DNA from: Mycobacteroides chelonae
GTDB taxonomy: Bacteria > Actinomycetota > Actinomycetes > Mycobacteriales > Mycobacteriaceae
DNA length: 64,000 nt
Assembly (NCBI RefSeq): GCF_016767715.1
Contig: NZ_CP050145.1
Coordinates: 3,038,001-3,102,000, forward strand
Reading direction: 5' to 3'
This document shows, piece by piece, positions 56,917 through 64,000 of the stretch (positions are counted from its first letter, which is position 1; the number at the start of each line of letters is the position of its first letter). A program made the translations under genes and the position numbers. A model generated the notes under the pieces. That model had not been told where the DNA came from. It was given only the letters and a program-made list of their open reading frames with translations, and made no database searches.

Positions 56917-57662
56917 CCGCCGGTGATCGTGGACCGCAGCTGCTGCATGGCCGATCCCGAGACGCTGCGGCGGGCCGCCGGCGTTGGATCGTCCTGCGGT
57001 GCGGGCTCCTGAGCGCCGGACTCGGCTTCGGCCTGGGCCATCGCCTGTGCCTGCGCCGCCTGCAGCTGCTCCAGCATCGGTTCGGGCAGCGCGACCGGCA
57101 GCGGGGTCCGCACGGGGTACGGGCTGTCATCGCGACGGACGACGGTATCGGCGACCGCGTCGCGGGCCTCCTGCGCCAGTGCGTCGAAGGTCTCGGCGGG
57201 ACCCTGCAGCACGCAGCGGATCATCCACCGGTATCCGTCGACGCCGATGAAGCGCACGGAGCCTCCCTCGGCGACTCCGACGACCTCACGGCCCCACGGA
57301 CCGTCCGCGATGGAGACCTCGGCGGCCTCCTTGCGGAGCGATTCAGCCAACTCGCCCGCGATCTCGCGCCACAGGCCAGCGGATTTCGGTGCGGCGTACG
57401 CGGCCACCGAATAGCGCCCGTTGGGCGTGAGCACGAAAACCGCGCCGGGAGTGCCCGCGGCGGTCAGTTCGACCTGAATCTGGCCGGCCTCGGGCACCGG
57501 GATGAGTACCGAACCCAGGTCCAGGCGTCCGACTCCGGCGTCCTCAGGGCTGTCGAAATCCTCGATCTCGTATGGGCCGTCCAACGATTCGTCCGACCCC
57601 GAAGAGGCGTCGGCCGAATCGTCCAGGTCGTTGAGACCACCACTGCGGTGTAAAGCCATCAC
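56913..57662 (-). CDS. DUF3710 protein (Rv2696c type)
   Basis: A 249-residue actinobacterial protein of unknown function. The N-terminal 45 residues are acidic and Ser/Asp-rich ([23 protein letters not shown]). The core has [49 protein letters not shown] and [13 protein letters not shown]; the C-terminus is Gln/Ala-rich. No membrane helix. Overlaps dut by four bases and follows it, as in M. tuberculosis. Confidence 0.85.
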   Translation of the reverse strand: MMALHRSGGLNDLDDSADASSGSDESLDGPYEIEDFDSPEDAGVGRLDLGSVLIPVPEAGQIQVELTAAGTPGAVFVLTPNGRYSVAAYAAPKSAGLWREIAGELAESLRKEAAEVSIADGPWGREVVGVAEGGSVRFIGVDGYRWMIRCVLQGPAETFDALAQEARDAVADTVVRRDDSPYPVRTPLPVALPEPMLEQLQAAQAQAMAQAEAESGAQEPAPQDDPTPAARRSVSGSAMQQLRSTITGG

Positions 57663-58129
57663 AAACTCGCATGTCCGCCGCTGGACCCGTGCCCACCCGT
57701 GCCGCGGGTGGTCACCGCCAGACCGGCCTCGTCAAAAGAATCCACTTCAACAAGCTCCGGTAACTCGACCTGCTGAACCAGCAACTGGGCGATCCGGTCG
57801 CCACGGGCAATGACGATCGGGGCCTCGGGGTCCAGGTTGATCAGGCTGAGCTTCACCTCGCCACGGTACCCGGCGTCGATGGTGCCGGGACTGTTAACGA
57901 TCGAAAGACCCACGCGCGCAGCCAGACCCGAGCGGGGGTGCACCAACCCGACCATCCCCGATGGGATAGCCACGGCGATACCGGTACCCACCAGCGCCCG
58001 GCGGCCGGGTTCGATCACCAGGTCTTCGGCGCTATAGAGATCTACTCCCGCATCATCGGCATGCGCGCGGGAGGGCAGAGGCAGTTCGCGGTCCAGGCGA
58101 ACGATGGCCAATCTCGTAGGTGTGGGCAC
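57659..58129 (-). CDS. dut: dUTP diphosphatase
   Basis: A 156-residue trimeric dUTPase, which hydrolyses dUTP to dUMP and keeps uracil out of DNA. Five motifs are seen: [32 protein letters not shown] (uracil pocket), [10 protein letters not shown] and the C-terminal GTGGHGSSG. The GTG at 58129 is the family-like start; TAGTCT eight bases upstream on the minus strand may be its -10. That hexamer overlaps the divergent DUF3093 promoter. Confidence 0.96.
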   Translation of the reverse strand: MPTPTRLAIVRLDRELPLPSRAHADDAGVDLYSAEDLVIEPGRRALVGTGIAVAIPSGMVGLVHPRSGLAARVGLSIVNSPGTIDAGYRGEVKLSLINLDPEAPIVIARGDRIAQLLVQQVELPELVEVDSFDEAGLAVTTRGTGGHGSSGGHASL

Positions 58130-58141
58130 GATCGCCCAGAC

Positions 58142-58147
58142 TACCCT
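58142..58147 (+). promoter_or_regulatory. -10 element (TACCCT), leaderless start of the DUF3093 gene
   Basis: TACCCT ends seven bases before the GTG at 58155. It overlaps the candidate dut -10 on the other strand (58138-58143), so the two promoters are back to back. Confidence 0.4.
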
Positions 58148-58154
58148 TGGCCGC

Positions 58155-58634
58155 GTGACGGACTCCCCCAGCGACGCGCCACCCATCCGCTACTCCGAGC
58201 GGCTCTGGGTTCCATGGTGGTGGGCGCTGCCCGGCTTCGGCGCGGCAACGCTGCTCGCGCTGGAGATCAACCAGAGCATGCGGCAGCTGCCCAACTGGGT
58301 GCCGTACCCAATCCTGTTCGCAATTGTCGCGGGAGTCCTGTTGTGGTTCAGCAGGATCCGCGTAGAGGTGACGACCGGCCCGGACGGCGCACCAGAGTTG
58401 CGCGCGGGCTCGGCCCACTTACCGGTCAGCGTCATCGCCAAGTCAGCGGCTATCCCGGCTAGCGCGAAAAGTGCGGCGCTCGGCCGCCAACTCGATCCCG
58501 CGGCCTTCGTCGTGCACCGGGCATGGATCGGCCCGCTGGTTTTGGTGGTGCTCGACGATGCCGACGATCCCACCCCCTACTGGCTGGTGAGCAGCCGCCA
58601 CCCCGATCGGGTACTGGCGGCCCTGCGGAGCTAG
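58155..58634 (+). CDS. DUF3093 membrane protein (Rv2698 type)
   Basis: A 159-residue protein with two membrane helices near the N-terminus ([21 protein letters not shown] and [16 protein letters not shown]), followed by a cytoplasmic or external domain with [17 protein letters not shown] and ending [15 protein letters not shown]. The SSRHP turn is typical of the family. Function unknown; conserved next to dut in mycobacteria. Confidence 0.85.
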   Translation: MTDSPSDAPPIRYSERLWVPWWWALPGFGAATLLALEINQSMRQLPNWVPYPILFAIVAGVLLWFSRIRVEVTTGPDGAPELRAGSAHLPVSVIAKSAAIPASAKSAALGRQLDPAAFVVHRAWIGPLVLVVLDDADDPTPYWLVSSRHPDRVLAALRS

Positions 58635-58656
58635 TACGCGGCTGGGCCGCGACTAG
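58631..58656. terminator. Strong hairpin, bidirectional terminator
   Basis: CTAGT-A-CGCGGC pairs with GCCGCG-ACTAG around a TGG loop: an 11-pair stem with one bulged A. It starts in the DUF3093 stop region and lies between convergent genes. Confidence 0.6.
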
Positions 58657-58665
58657 CGCCGAACC

Positions 58666-58968
58666 TCAGGCCGCGCAGTCGGTGCAGATCAGCTGGCCGT
58701 TCTTCTCACTGGCCAGCCGGCTGCGATGGTGCACCAGGAAGCAGCTCGAACACGTGAACTCGTCGGCCTGCTTCGGGATGACCCGAACCGAAAGTTCCTC
58801 GCCGGACAGGTCGGCACCTGGTAGCTCGAACGATTCGGCGGTTTCCGCCTCATCGACATCGACCACCGCCGACTGTGCTTCGTTACGACGAGCCTTGAGC
58901 TCCTCTAACGAGTCCTCTGACACATCGTCGGCGTCGGATCGCCTCGGAGCGTCGTAGTCGGTAGCCAT
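58666..58968 (-). CDS. DUF4193 protein (Rv2699c type)
   Basis: A 100-residue acidic protein ending in a zinc-ribbon-like pair CSSC...CTDC, with FLVHHRSRLASEKNGQLI between. The N-terminal half is a charged helix (DDVSEDSLEELKARRNEAQSAVVDVDEAE). It is small, soluble and highly conserved in actinobacteria, with no established role. AAGGGGATGG precedes the ATG. A CRP-type palindrome lies about 120 bp upstream in the divergent gap. Confidence 0.88.
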   Translation of the reverse strand: MATDYDAPRRSDADDVSEDSLEELKARRNEAQSAVVDVDEAETAESFELPGADLSGEELSVRVIPKQADEFTCSSCFLVHHRSRLASEKNGQLICTDCAA

Positions 58969-59085
58969 GCGTCCATCCCCTTATCAACATCTCGTCATCA
59001 AGCTTCTGCATAGGCGCAGCAAGGCTTTGTACCAGGCTGAAACGGACATCACAAACTATTAGTGCCCGGATCTCGCCGGTTCCTT

Positions 59086-59103
59086 GTGTGATTTGCATCA
59101 CAC
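59086..59103. promoter_or_regulatory. CRP-type binding site between DUF4193 and cei
   Basis: TGTGATTTGCATCACA (59087-59102) fits the TGTGA-N6-TCACA consensus exactly; the arms extend to GTGTGAT-TTGC-ATCACAC. The centre is about 75 bp before the cei start and about 126 bp before the DUF4193 ATG. Mycobacterial CRP (Rv3676 type) recognises this consensus. Confidence 0.6.
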
Positions 59104-59156
59104 GGCAGTGGACGCCCAGTCTATTTCGTCGTCTGTCGCCGGGAAGTCCGCTGGCC

Positions 59157-59162
59157 TAGAGT
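59157..59162 (+). promoter_or_regulatory. -10 element (TAGAGT), leaderless start of cei
   Basis: TAGAGT ends seven bases before the GTG at 59170 and overlaps the alternative GTG at 59161, so it favours 59170. Confidence 0.45.
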
Positions 59163-59169
59163 GCCATCC

Positions 59170-59817
59170 GTGGTCGCAGACATCACCGAGGGCACCTCGG
59201 TAGACAAGTACGGGCGCCCGTTCCGTCGCCGGAACTATTTGCCAGCCTTATGTGTGGGGATAGCGCTCCTGGTCGTCACCGTGTTCGTCTGGGCCTCGGC
59301 GCTCACCCGGGAGGCGCCGGTCAAAGAGGCGACGGCATGTAACCCGCCCGCTCAGCAGACCGAACCCGGCTCCGGAACCATCGGTAAGCCGGTGTCGCGG
59401 TCCTCGCTGTCAGGAACCAGCCCCGCCATGCTCAACGACGTCAAGGCACGTGTCCTGAACGCCAACGGCCAGGCCGGTCAGGCCGGGGACGTATCCGCCA
59501 CGCTGCGTGACCTGGGATTCCCCTCACCGACCGCCGATAACGACCCGTTCTACCCCAGCGGATCCCGCCTGAACTGCGTCGGGCAGATCCGCTTCGGGGA
59601 GTCCGGGTACGCCAACGCGCTGACGCTCTCGCTGGTCGCGCCCTGTGTGGAGTTCATCGAAGACAACCGATCCGACAATTCGGTGGATCTCGCCCTTGGC
59701 AGTGAGTTCACCGAACTTGCCTCAGGCAATGCGGTCACCTCGGCGCTCAACAGCCTCAAATCCGGTAACCAGGCCAACTCTGATTTCATCCTCAAGGCCC
59801 GGCAGAGCACCTGTTAG
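59170..59817 (+). CDS. cei: Cell envelope integrity protein Cei (LytR_C domain)
   Basis: A 215-residue membrane-anchored protein, equivalent to M. tuberculosis Rv2700. A short N-terminal tail (ADITEGTSVDKYGRPFRRRN) precedes one helix (about 24-45), then an external LytR_C-like domain with DVKARVLNANGQAGQAGDVSATLRDLGF. Cysteines in ACNPP, LNCVGQ, APCVEF and the terminal C suggest disulfides. The protein contributes to envelope integrity in mycobacteria. Its 3' end overlaps suhB by four bases. Confidence 0.9.
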   Translation: MVADITEGTSVDKYGRPFRRRNYLPALCVGIALLVVTVFVWASALTREAPVKEATACNPPAQQTEPGSGTIGKPVSRSSLSGTSPAMLNDVKARVLNANGQAGQAGDVSATLRDLGFPSPTADNDPFYPSGSRLNCVGQIRFGESGYANALTLSLVAPCVEFIEDNRSDNSVDLALGSEFTELASGNAVTSALNSLKSGNQANSDFILKARQSTC

Positions 59818-60665
59818 CCGGGAATCGGCGTCATCGCGCCGATATCGGTGAGGAGATGACCGAACTCCTCGGCGATTCCGGGCGCCGCGGCCGAGATGAG
59901 CGCGCCGTCGGCGCTCACCGCATCCTTGCCCGGCAACACCAGTACGGCACCGGCCTCACGTGCGATGAGGGCGCCTCCCGCCCAGTCCCACGGTCCCAGC
60001 CCATGTTCGTACTGGGCATCGACACGGCCCTCGGCCACCGCACACAGATCCAGCGCTGCAGACCCGATCCGCCGCACGTCACGCACTTTGGGCAACACCT
60101 GGGCGACCAGCTGTGCCTGACGTTCTCGCCGCACCGCCGAATACGCGAAGCCCGTGGCCACCAGGGCAAGCCGCGTCTCCCGGATCGGATTGCACTCCAA
60201 CGGCCACTGCAGGCCATTGGCCTCACGCACCGTGGCACCGTGGCCTGACGCCGCCGAGAAGACGCGATCGGCCGCGATATCGGCCACCGCAGCCGCCACC
60301 GTCACTCCGTCGACCTGTGCGGCCACCGACACGGCGTAGGCAGGAATGCCGTAAACGAAGTTCACCGTCCCGTCGATCGGGTCGATCACCCAGCGCACGT
60401 GCCCCGCGCCGGCCTCCAGCGACGAACCGCCTGTCTCGCCGTCCTCCTCGCCCAGGATGGAGTCATCGGGGCGCAACGCCGATAGCCGGCGGCGCAGCAG
60501 CCGTTCACAGTCTGTGTCCACCAGGGTCACCGGATCGGTATCGGAGGTCTTGGTCCGTACGGAGGACGCCCAATCGGCGCTTCCCCGACGATGCCGCACG
60601 AATTCGGCGGCCTCCGAGGCCAGCCGTACCGCCACCGAACGCAGCGCTCCCGCTTCGATTCCCAC
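59814..60665 (-). CDS. suhB: Inositol monophosphatase family protein SuhB
   Basis: A 283-residue Mg-dependent phosphatase. Motifs: GEEDGE, WVIDPIDGTVNFVYGIP (motif A) and WDWAGGALIAREAG (motif B), with SDTDPVTLVDTDCE upstream. It hydrolyses myo-inositol-1-phosphate, feeding phosphatidylinositol and mycothiol synthesis, matching Rv2701c. GTG start at 60665. Divergent from ppgK. Confidence 0.93.
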   Translation of the reverse strand: MGIEAGALRSVAVRLASEAAEFVRHRRGSADWASSVRTKTSDTDPVTLVDTDCERLLRRRLSALRPDDSILGEEDGETGGSSLEAGAGHVRWVIDPIDGTVNFVYGIPAYAVSVAAQVDGVTVAAAVADIAADRVFSAASGHGATVREANGLQWPLECNPIRETRLALVATGFAYSAVRRERQAQLVAQVLPKVRDVRRIGSAALDLCAVAEGRVDAQYEHGLGPWDWAGGALIAREAGAVLVLPGKDAVSADGALISAAAPGIAEEFGHLLTDIGAMTPIPG

Positions 60666-60752
60666 GCGTCTATCGCAGCACAGGCGCGAGCAACACGCGC
60701 GGCGTCCCCCGGGGCATTAGGGTGTCACTCGCATTCCGTGCATTCCGGCTGT

Positions 60753-60774
60753 GTTCGCGGCCCGATCCGCGAAC
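60753..60774. promoter_or_regulatory. Perfect inverted repeat upstream of ppgK
   Basis: GTTCGCG and CGCGAAC are perfect seven-base arms around an eight-base spacer, 28 bp before the ppgK ATG. It could be an operator or a 5'-UTR hairpin. Confidence 0.4.
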
Positions 60775-60802
60775 CAGATAGACCCAGAACCAAGGAGCGC
60801 CG

Positions 60803-61606
60803 ATGACCGCCACCGAATCCGGACTGGCCGCACCCGCGACGGGAGCCGGCACGTCCGAGCAGCGCGGTTTCGGAATCGACGTCGGCGGCAGCGGCATCAA
60901 GGGCGCGATCGTGGACCTGACAACCGGCGAGATGATCGGCGAGCGGGTGAAGTACCCGACTCCCCAGCCCGCCACGCCGAAGGCCGTCGCAGAGACCATC
61001 GCCACAGTCGTGCGTGATTTCTCGTGGACCGGACCCGTCGGTGTGACCTACCCGGGTGTGATCGTGCATGGCGAGGCACGCACCGCCGCGAACGTCGACA
61101 AATCATGGCTGGGCGTCAACGTCCACGACATCATCAGCGCCGAATTGGGTGGCCAAACCGTTGCCGTGCTCAATGACGCCGATGCCGCCGGGCTCGCCGA
61201 GGATCGGTACGGCGCGGGCAAGGATCAGTCGGGCGTCGTCGTGCTCTTGACGTTCGGAACCGGGATCGGATCCGCGGTCTTGCACAATGGAATCCTGTTG
61301 CCCAACACCGAGTTCGGACACATCGAGGTCGGCGGCATGGAGGCCGAGCATCGTGCCGCGTCGTCGGTCAAGGAAAAGAACGACTGGAGCTACAAGCAGT
61401 GGGCGCCCGAGGTCACCAAGGTCTTGGAGGCGGTGGAGAACGCACTGTGGCCCGACCTGTTCATCGTGGGTGGGGGCATTAGCCGTAAGGCCGACAAATG
61501 GGTGCCGCTGCTGACCAATCGCACCCCGGTGGTGGCCGCCGCTCTGCAGAACACGGCGGGAATCGTCGGCGCGGCGATGGCGGCACACGCTGGCGTTTCA
61601 CCTTAG
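60803..61606 (+). CDS. ppgK: Polyphosphate glucokinase
   Basis: A 267-residue ROK-fold kinase that phosphorylates glucose with polyphosphate or ATP. Seen: [16 protein letters not shown] (phosphate-binding), [35 protein letters not shown] (catalytic Asp), [11 protein letters not shown] and [17 protein letters not shown] lies seven bases before the ATG. Length and order match M. tuberculosis ppgK (Rv2702), just upstream of sigA. Confidence 0.96.
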   Translation: MTATESGLAAPATGAGTSEQRGFGIDVGGSGIKGAIVDLTTGEMIGERVKYPTPQPATPKAVAETIATVVRDFSWTGPVGVTYPGVIVHGEARTAANVDKSWLGVNVHDIISAELGGQTVAVLNDADAAGLAEDRYGAGKDQSGVVVLLTFGTGIGSAVLHNGILLPNTEFGHIEVGGMEAEHRAASSVKEKNDWSYKQWAPEVTKVLEAVENALWPDLFIVGGGISRKADKWVPLLTNRTPVVAAALQNTAGIVGAAMAAHAGVSP

Positions 61607-61610
61607 CTTT

Positions 61611-61641
61611 TTCACAGGTTCTGCGGTGTTGTCGTTACAAT
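61611..61641 (+). promoter_or_regulatory. Candidate promoter of sigA
   Basis: TACAAT at 61636-61641 is a good -10; TTCACA at 61611-61616 is a weak -35 at 19 bp spacing. The start would give a 5' leader of about 120 bases before the sigA GTG. Nothing else was recognised in the 61607-61769 gap. Confidence 0.4.
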
Positions 61642-61769
61642 GGCAGACAGCGATGTAACACCTAGCCGCACGCGGGTCCCCCACGTTCGCGGCGAACATC
61701 AAGCAGACAGCCGAATTCTCGATTTTGCATGCCCATGCTCGTCGACGAAGCAGCCAGGAAAGGGCGTCA

Positions 61770-63140
61770 GTGGCAGCCACGAAAGCAGCAGCTCCGGAAA
61801 CCGAAGCGGCCAAGAAGGCACCGGTGAAGGCTGCCGTCAAGGCACCGGCCAAGAAGGCACCGGCCAAGAAGGCGCCCGCGAAGGCTGCGACCAAGGCCCC
61901 CGCCAAGAAGGCCGCGCCCGCGAAGAAGGCAGCACCCGCCAAGAAGGCCGCGGCCAAGGCAGTCGATCCCTCCCTCGAGCCGCAGGGCAGCCCCGAGGAC
62001 GCCGACATCGAGCCCGGCGAGGATCTGGACCCCGACCTCGCCGACGACGTGGACATCGAGGCGGACCTCGCCGAGGTTGCCGCCGATCCCGAGCCCGAGG
62101 CTGAGGCTGAGGCCGAAGGTGACGAGCCCTCCGAGAAGGACAAGGCCTCAGGCGATTTCGTCTGGGACGAGGAAGAATCCGAGGCGCTGCGCCAGGCCCG
62201 TAAGGACGCCGAGCTCACCGCTTCTGCGGACTCGGTGCGCGCCTACCTCAAGCAGATCGGCAAGGTGGCCCTGCTCAACGCCGAAGAGGAAGTTGAGCTG
62301 GCCAAGCGGATCGAGGCAGGCCTTTACGCCACCCAGATCGTCACCGAGCTGACCGAAAAGGGCGAGAAGCTTCCGGCCGCACAGCGCCGTGACATGTCCT
62401 GGATCTGCCGTGACGGCGATCGCGCCAAGAACCATCTGCTGGAGGCCAACCTGCGCCTGGTGGTTTCGCTGGCCAAGCGCTACACCGGTCGCGGCATGGC
62501 GTTCCTGGACCTCATCCAGGAAGGCAACCTGGGTCTGATCCGCGCGGTCGAGAAGTTCGACTACACAAAGGGTTACAAGTTCTCGACGTACGCGACCTGG
62601 TGGATCCGTCAGGCCATCACCCGCGCGATGGCCGACCAGGCCCGCACCATCCGTATCCCGGTGCACATGGTCGAGGTCATCAACAAGCTCGGCCGCATTC
62701 AGCGTGAGCTGCTCCAGGACCTGGGCCGCGAGCCCACACCCGAAGAGCTGGCCAAGGAAATGGACATCACGCCCGAGAAGGTGCTGGAGATCCAGCAGTA
62801 CGCGCGTGAGCCCATCTCGCTGGACCAGACCATCGGCGACGAGGGCGACTCGCAGCTCGGCGACTTCATCGAGGATTCCGAAGCCGTGGTCGCGGTGGAC
62901 GCGGTGTCCTTCACCCTGCTGCAGGATCAGCTGCAGTCGGTGCTGGAGACGCTTTCCGAACGTGAGGCCGGCGTGGTGCGTCTGCGGTTCGGTCTGACCG
63001 ACGGCCAGCCGCGCACGCTCGACGAGATCGGCCAGGTGTACGGGGTGACCCGTGAGCGCATCCGGCAGATCGAGTCCAAGACCATGTCGAAGCTGCGCCA
63101 CCCGAGCCGTTCACAGGTGCTGCGCGACTACCTGGACTAA
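61770..63140 (+). CDS. sigA: Principal RNA polymerase sigma factor SigA
   Basis: A 456-residue group-1 sigma factor. The N-terminus (1-125) has Lys/Ala/Pro repeats ([11 protein letters not shown]) then an acidic stretch. Region 1.2 onward is essentially the mycobacterial sequence: [17 protein letters not shown], region 2 with [27 protein letters not shown] and [13 protein letters not shown], region 3 [16 protein letters not shown], and region 4 with [19 protein letters not shown]. The GTG at 61770 follows AGGAAAGG. It directs transcription of housekeeping genes. Confidence 0.97.
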   Translation: MAATKAAAPETEAAKKAPVKAAVKAPAKKAPAKKAPAKAATKAPAKKAAPAKKAAPAKKAAAKAVDPSLEPQGSPEDADIEPGEDLDPDLADDVDIEADLAEVAADPEPEAEAEAEGDEPSEKDKASGDFVWDEEESEALRQARKDAELTASADSVRAYLKQIGKVALLNAEEEVELAKRIEAGLYATQIVTELTEKGEKLPAAQRRDMSWICRDGDRAKNHLLEANLRLVVSLAKRYTGRGMAFLDLIQEGNLGLIRAVEKFDYTKGYKFSTYATWWIRQAITRAMADQARTIRIPVHMVEVINKLGRIQRELLQDLGREPTPEELAKEMDITPEKVLEIQQYAREPISLDQTIGDEGDSQLGDFIEDSEAVVAVDAVSFTLLQDQLQSVLETLSEREAGVVRLRFGLTDGQPRTLDEIGQVYGVTRERIRQIESKTMSKLRHPSRSQVLRDYLD

Positions 63141-63245
63141 GCCTTTTCCGCTCCGCACGGGGACGGGATCTGCGGGTCTCACAGTGGGCTGGCAGGACAG
63201 TCACAGGTTTCGATCACGGTAAGAACAACCGGCGAATTCGGAACC

Positions 63246-63877
63246 TGCCACCTCATCTACCGATTCAGCACCAACCCGCCGCGTGGCAACTACGCGCCGA
63301 CAACGCCGTTCTCGGCGAGGTTCCTGGCCCCGCTGGGCCTGTTCGGCGGATTTATCGACGCCTCCGGTGGCGGCGGCTGGGGCCCATCACCACAAGCACC
63401 TTGCTCACTAGCGGAAAGGCCGCACCTCGCACGGTGATCGGCTCGGTCAGCGCATCGGAATTCATCGTTGCCGTCTCGGCGAGCATCGGCTTCCTGTTCG
63501 GCCTCGGCTCTGAATTCTTCAACAACCTGATCGTGATCGCCGGGCTGGCCCTGGGCGGTGTGATCGCCGCGCCCATCGCGGCCTGGCTCGTCTCGCGCGT
63601 CAACTCGGTGGTGCTCGGCACCGCGGTCGGCGGCATCCTGGTGCTCACCAACGCCCGCACCCTACTGCGGTACTTCGATACTCCCGACTCGGTACGTACG
63701 CCCATCTACCTGGCGATCGTCATCGCCTGGGTGGCACTGGTCGCGTACACATGACGCAAGGCCACACTGACCCCCGCCGAAGCCTCGGGAGATCTCAGCG
63801 AGATCGCAGCGAGCGCCGAACCCCAAGGGGCGCTGGCAGACACGCCCGGCGAGGACATCGCTCCCGCACCCAAGTAG
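63246..63877 (+). pseudogene. TauE/SafE-family permease remnant
   Basis: The second half of a sulfite-exporter (TauE/SafE) type permease. PLGLFGGFIDASGGGGWGP (63330-63386) is in one frame and then ITTSTLLTSGKAAPRTVIGSVSASEFIVA continues in another from 63386, as if one base were lost in GGCCC at 63381-63385. The protein then runs to a TGA at 63752-63754, but the same frame continues after it as RKATLTPAEASGD to a TAG at 63875. The N-terminal helices are missing. Three separate lesions (5' truncation, frameshift, stop) make this a pseudogene. Confidence 0.75.
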
Positions 63878-63928
63878 CACAGCCGACAACCAGGCCTGCA
63901 CAGATCGAAGCGCGAATGGAGTAGCCCG

Positions 63929-64000
63929 CTACGCATGTCGAGCGGCCCCGCTCAGCCACAGCATGGTGCCACCCCGGTGATAGTCATCGGGCTGGAATCG
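63929..64000 (-). CDS. Possible 3' end of a gene entering from the right edge
   Basis: A 23-codon frame open to the window edge ends at a TAG (63929-63931). Its sequence, RFQPDDYHRGGTMLWLSG, looks like protein, but the stretch is too short to identify. Confidence 0.2.
   Translation of the reverse strand, partial: RFQPDDYHRGGTMLWLSGAARHA

Noticed and set aside
61800..61960. Tandem DNA repeat at the start of sigA
   Set aside because: The Lys/Ala/Pro codon repeats are normal for the mycobacterial SigA N-terminus.
62148..63101. A 317-codon minus-strand frame inside sigA
   Set aside because: Antisense to the most conserved part of SigA.

Overview
The window is high-GC actinobacterial DNA, clearly mycobacterial. 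From about 33.7 kb to the end, the genes follow the order of the Mycobacterium tuberculosis Rv2669-Rv2703 segment: GNAT, ZapE-like ATPase, RibD-like reductase, secreted hydrolase, aftC, msrB, hemQ-hemY-hemE, DUF3000, RNase D-like, dxs, trmA-like, KimA-like permease, ceoB-ceoC, DUF3159, OB-fold, dut, DUF3093, DUF4193, cei, suhB, ppgK, sigA. This comparison is from memory of those families. The accessory content (tandem carboxylic acid reductases, nhaA, an exochelin-like NRPS locus) suggests a rapid grower, most likely the Mycobacteroides abscessus/chelonae group. The species cannot be fixed from the sequence alone.

Region 1 (1-6.3 kb, minus strand) is the 5' end of a peptide-siderophore-like locus: formyltransferase, MbtH-like protein, then an NRPS running off the left edge (C-A-PCP-E-C...). 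A good IdeR iron-box match lies just upstream. Region 2 (6.3-17.5 kb) is accessory: a DHA2 exporter with an SDR gene broken by a single-base frameshift, a lipoprotein, an M48 peptidase, a TetR/MFS efflux pair with two tandem operators, GNAT, a surface protein with an 11-copy pentapeptide repeat, and a methyltransferase. Region 3 (17.7-25 kb) holds two tandem carboxylic acid reductase genes with patches of near-identical DNA that look like gene conversion. Region 4 (25-33.7 kb) holds small lipid or oxidative-metabolism genes: amidohydrolase, [2Fe-2S] ferredoxin with a diiron-type hydrolase, TetR-AarF kinase, SRPBCC, epimerase, a secreted DUF1942 protein and an FkbM methyltransferase.

Region 5 (33.7-63.1 kb) is the conserved housekeeping core: arabinan synthesis (aftC), methionine sulfoxide repair (msrB), the coproporphyrin-dependent end of haem synthesis (hemE-hemY-hemQ), MEP isoprenoid synthesis (dxs), K+ handling (KimA-like plus CeoB/CeoC), dUTP hydrolysis, inositol phosphate and polyphosphate-glucose metabolism, and the principal sigma factor. 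Two insertions interrupt it relative to M. tuberculosis: nhaA between dxs and the trmA-like gene, and a sigI-like/NmrA/Ddn-like cassette at 54.6-56.9 kb. Region 6 (63.1-64 kb) holds a decayed TauE/SafE-type transporter gene and a possible gene end at the right edge.

No tRNA, rRNA, IS element, prophage or CRISPR array was seen. Coding density is very high and no gene-free stretch exceeds about 300 bases; the longest gaps (17476-17729, 58969-59169, 61607-61769, 6132-6312, 8849-9024) hold regulatory signals described below. Many starts carry a TANNNT hexamer 6-7 nt upstream, the pattern of leaderless mycobacterial mRNAs, and this was used to choose several starts.
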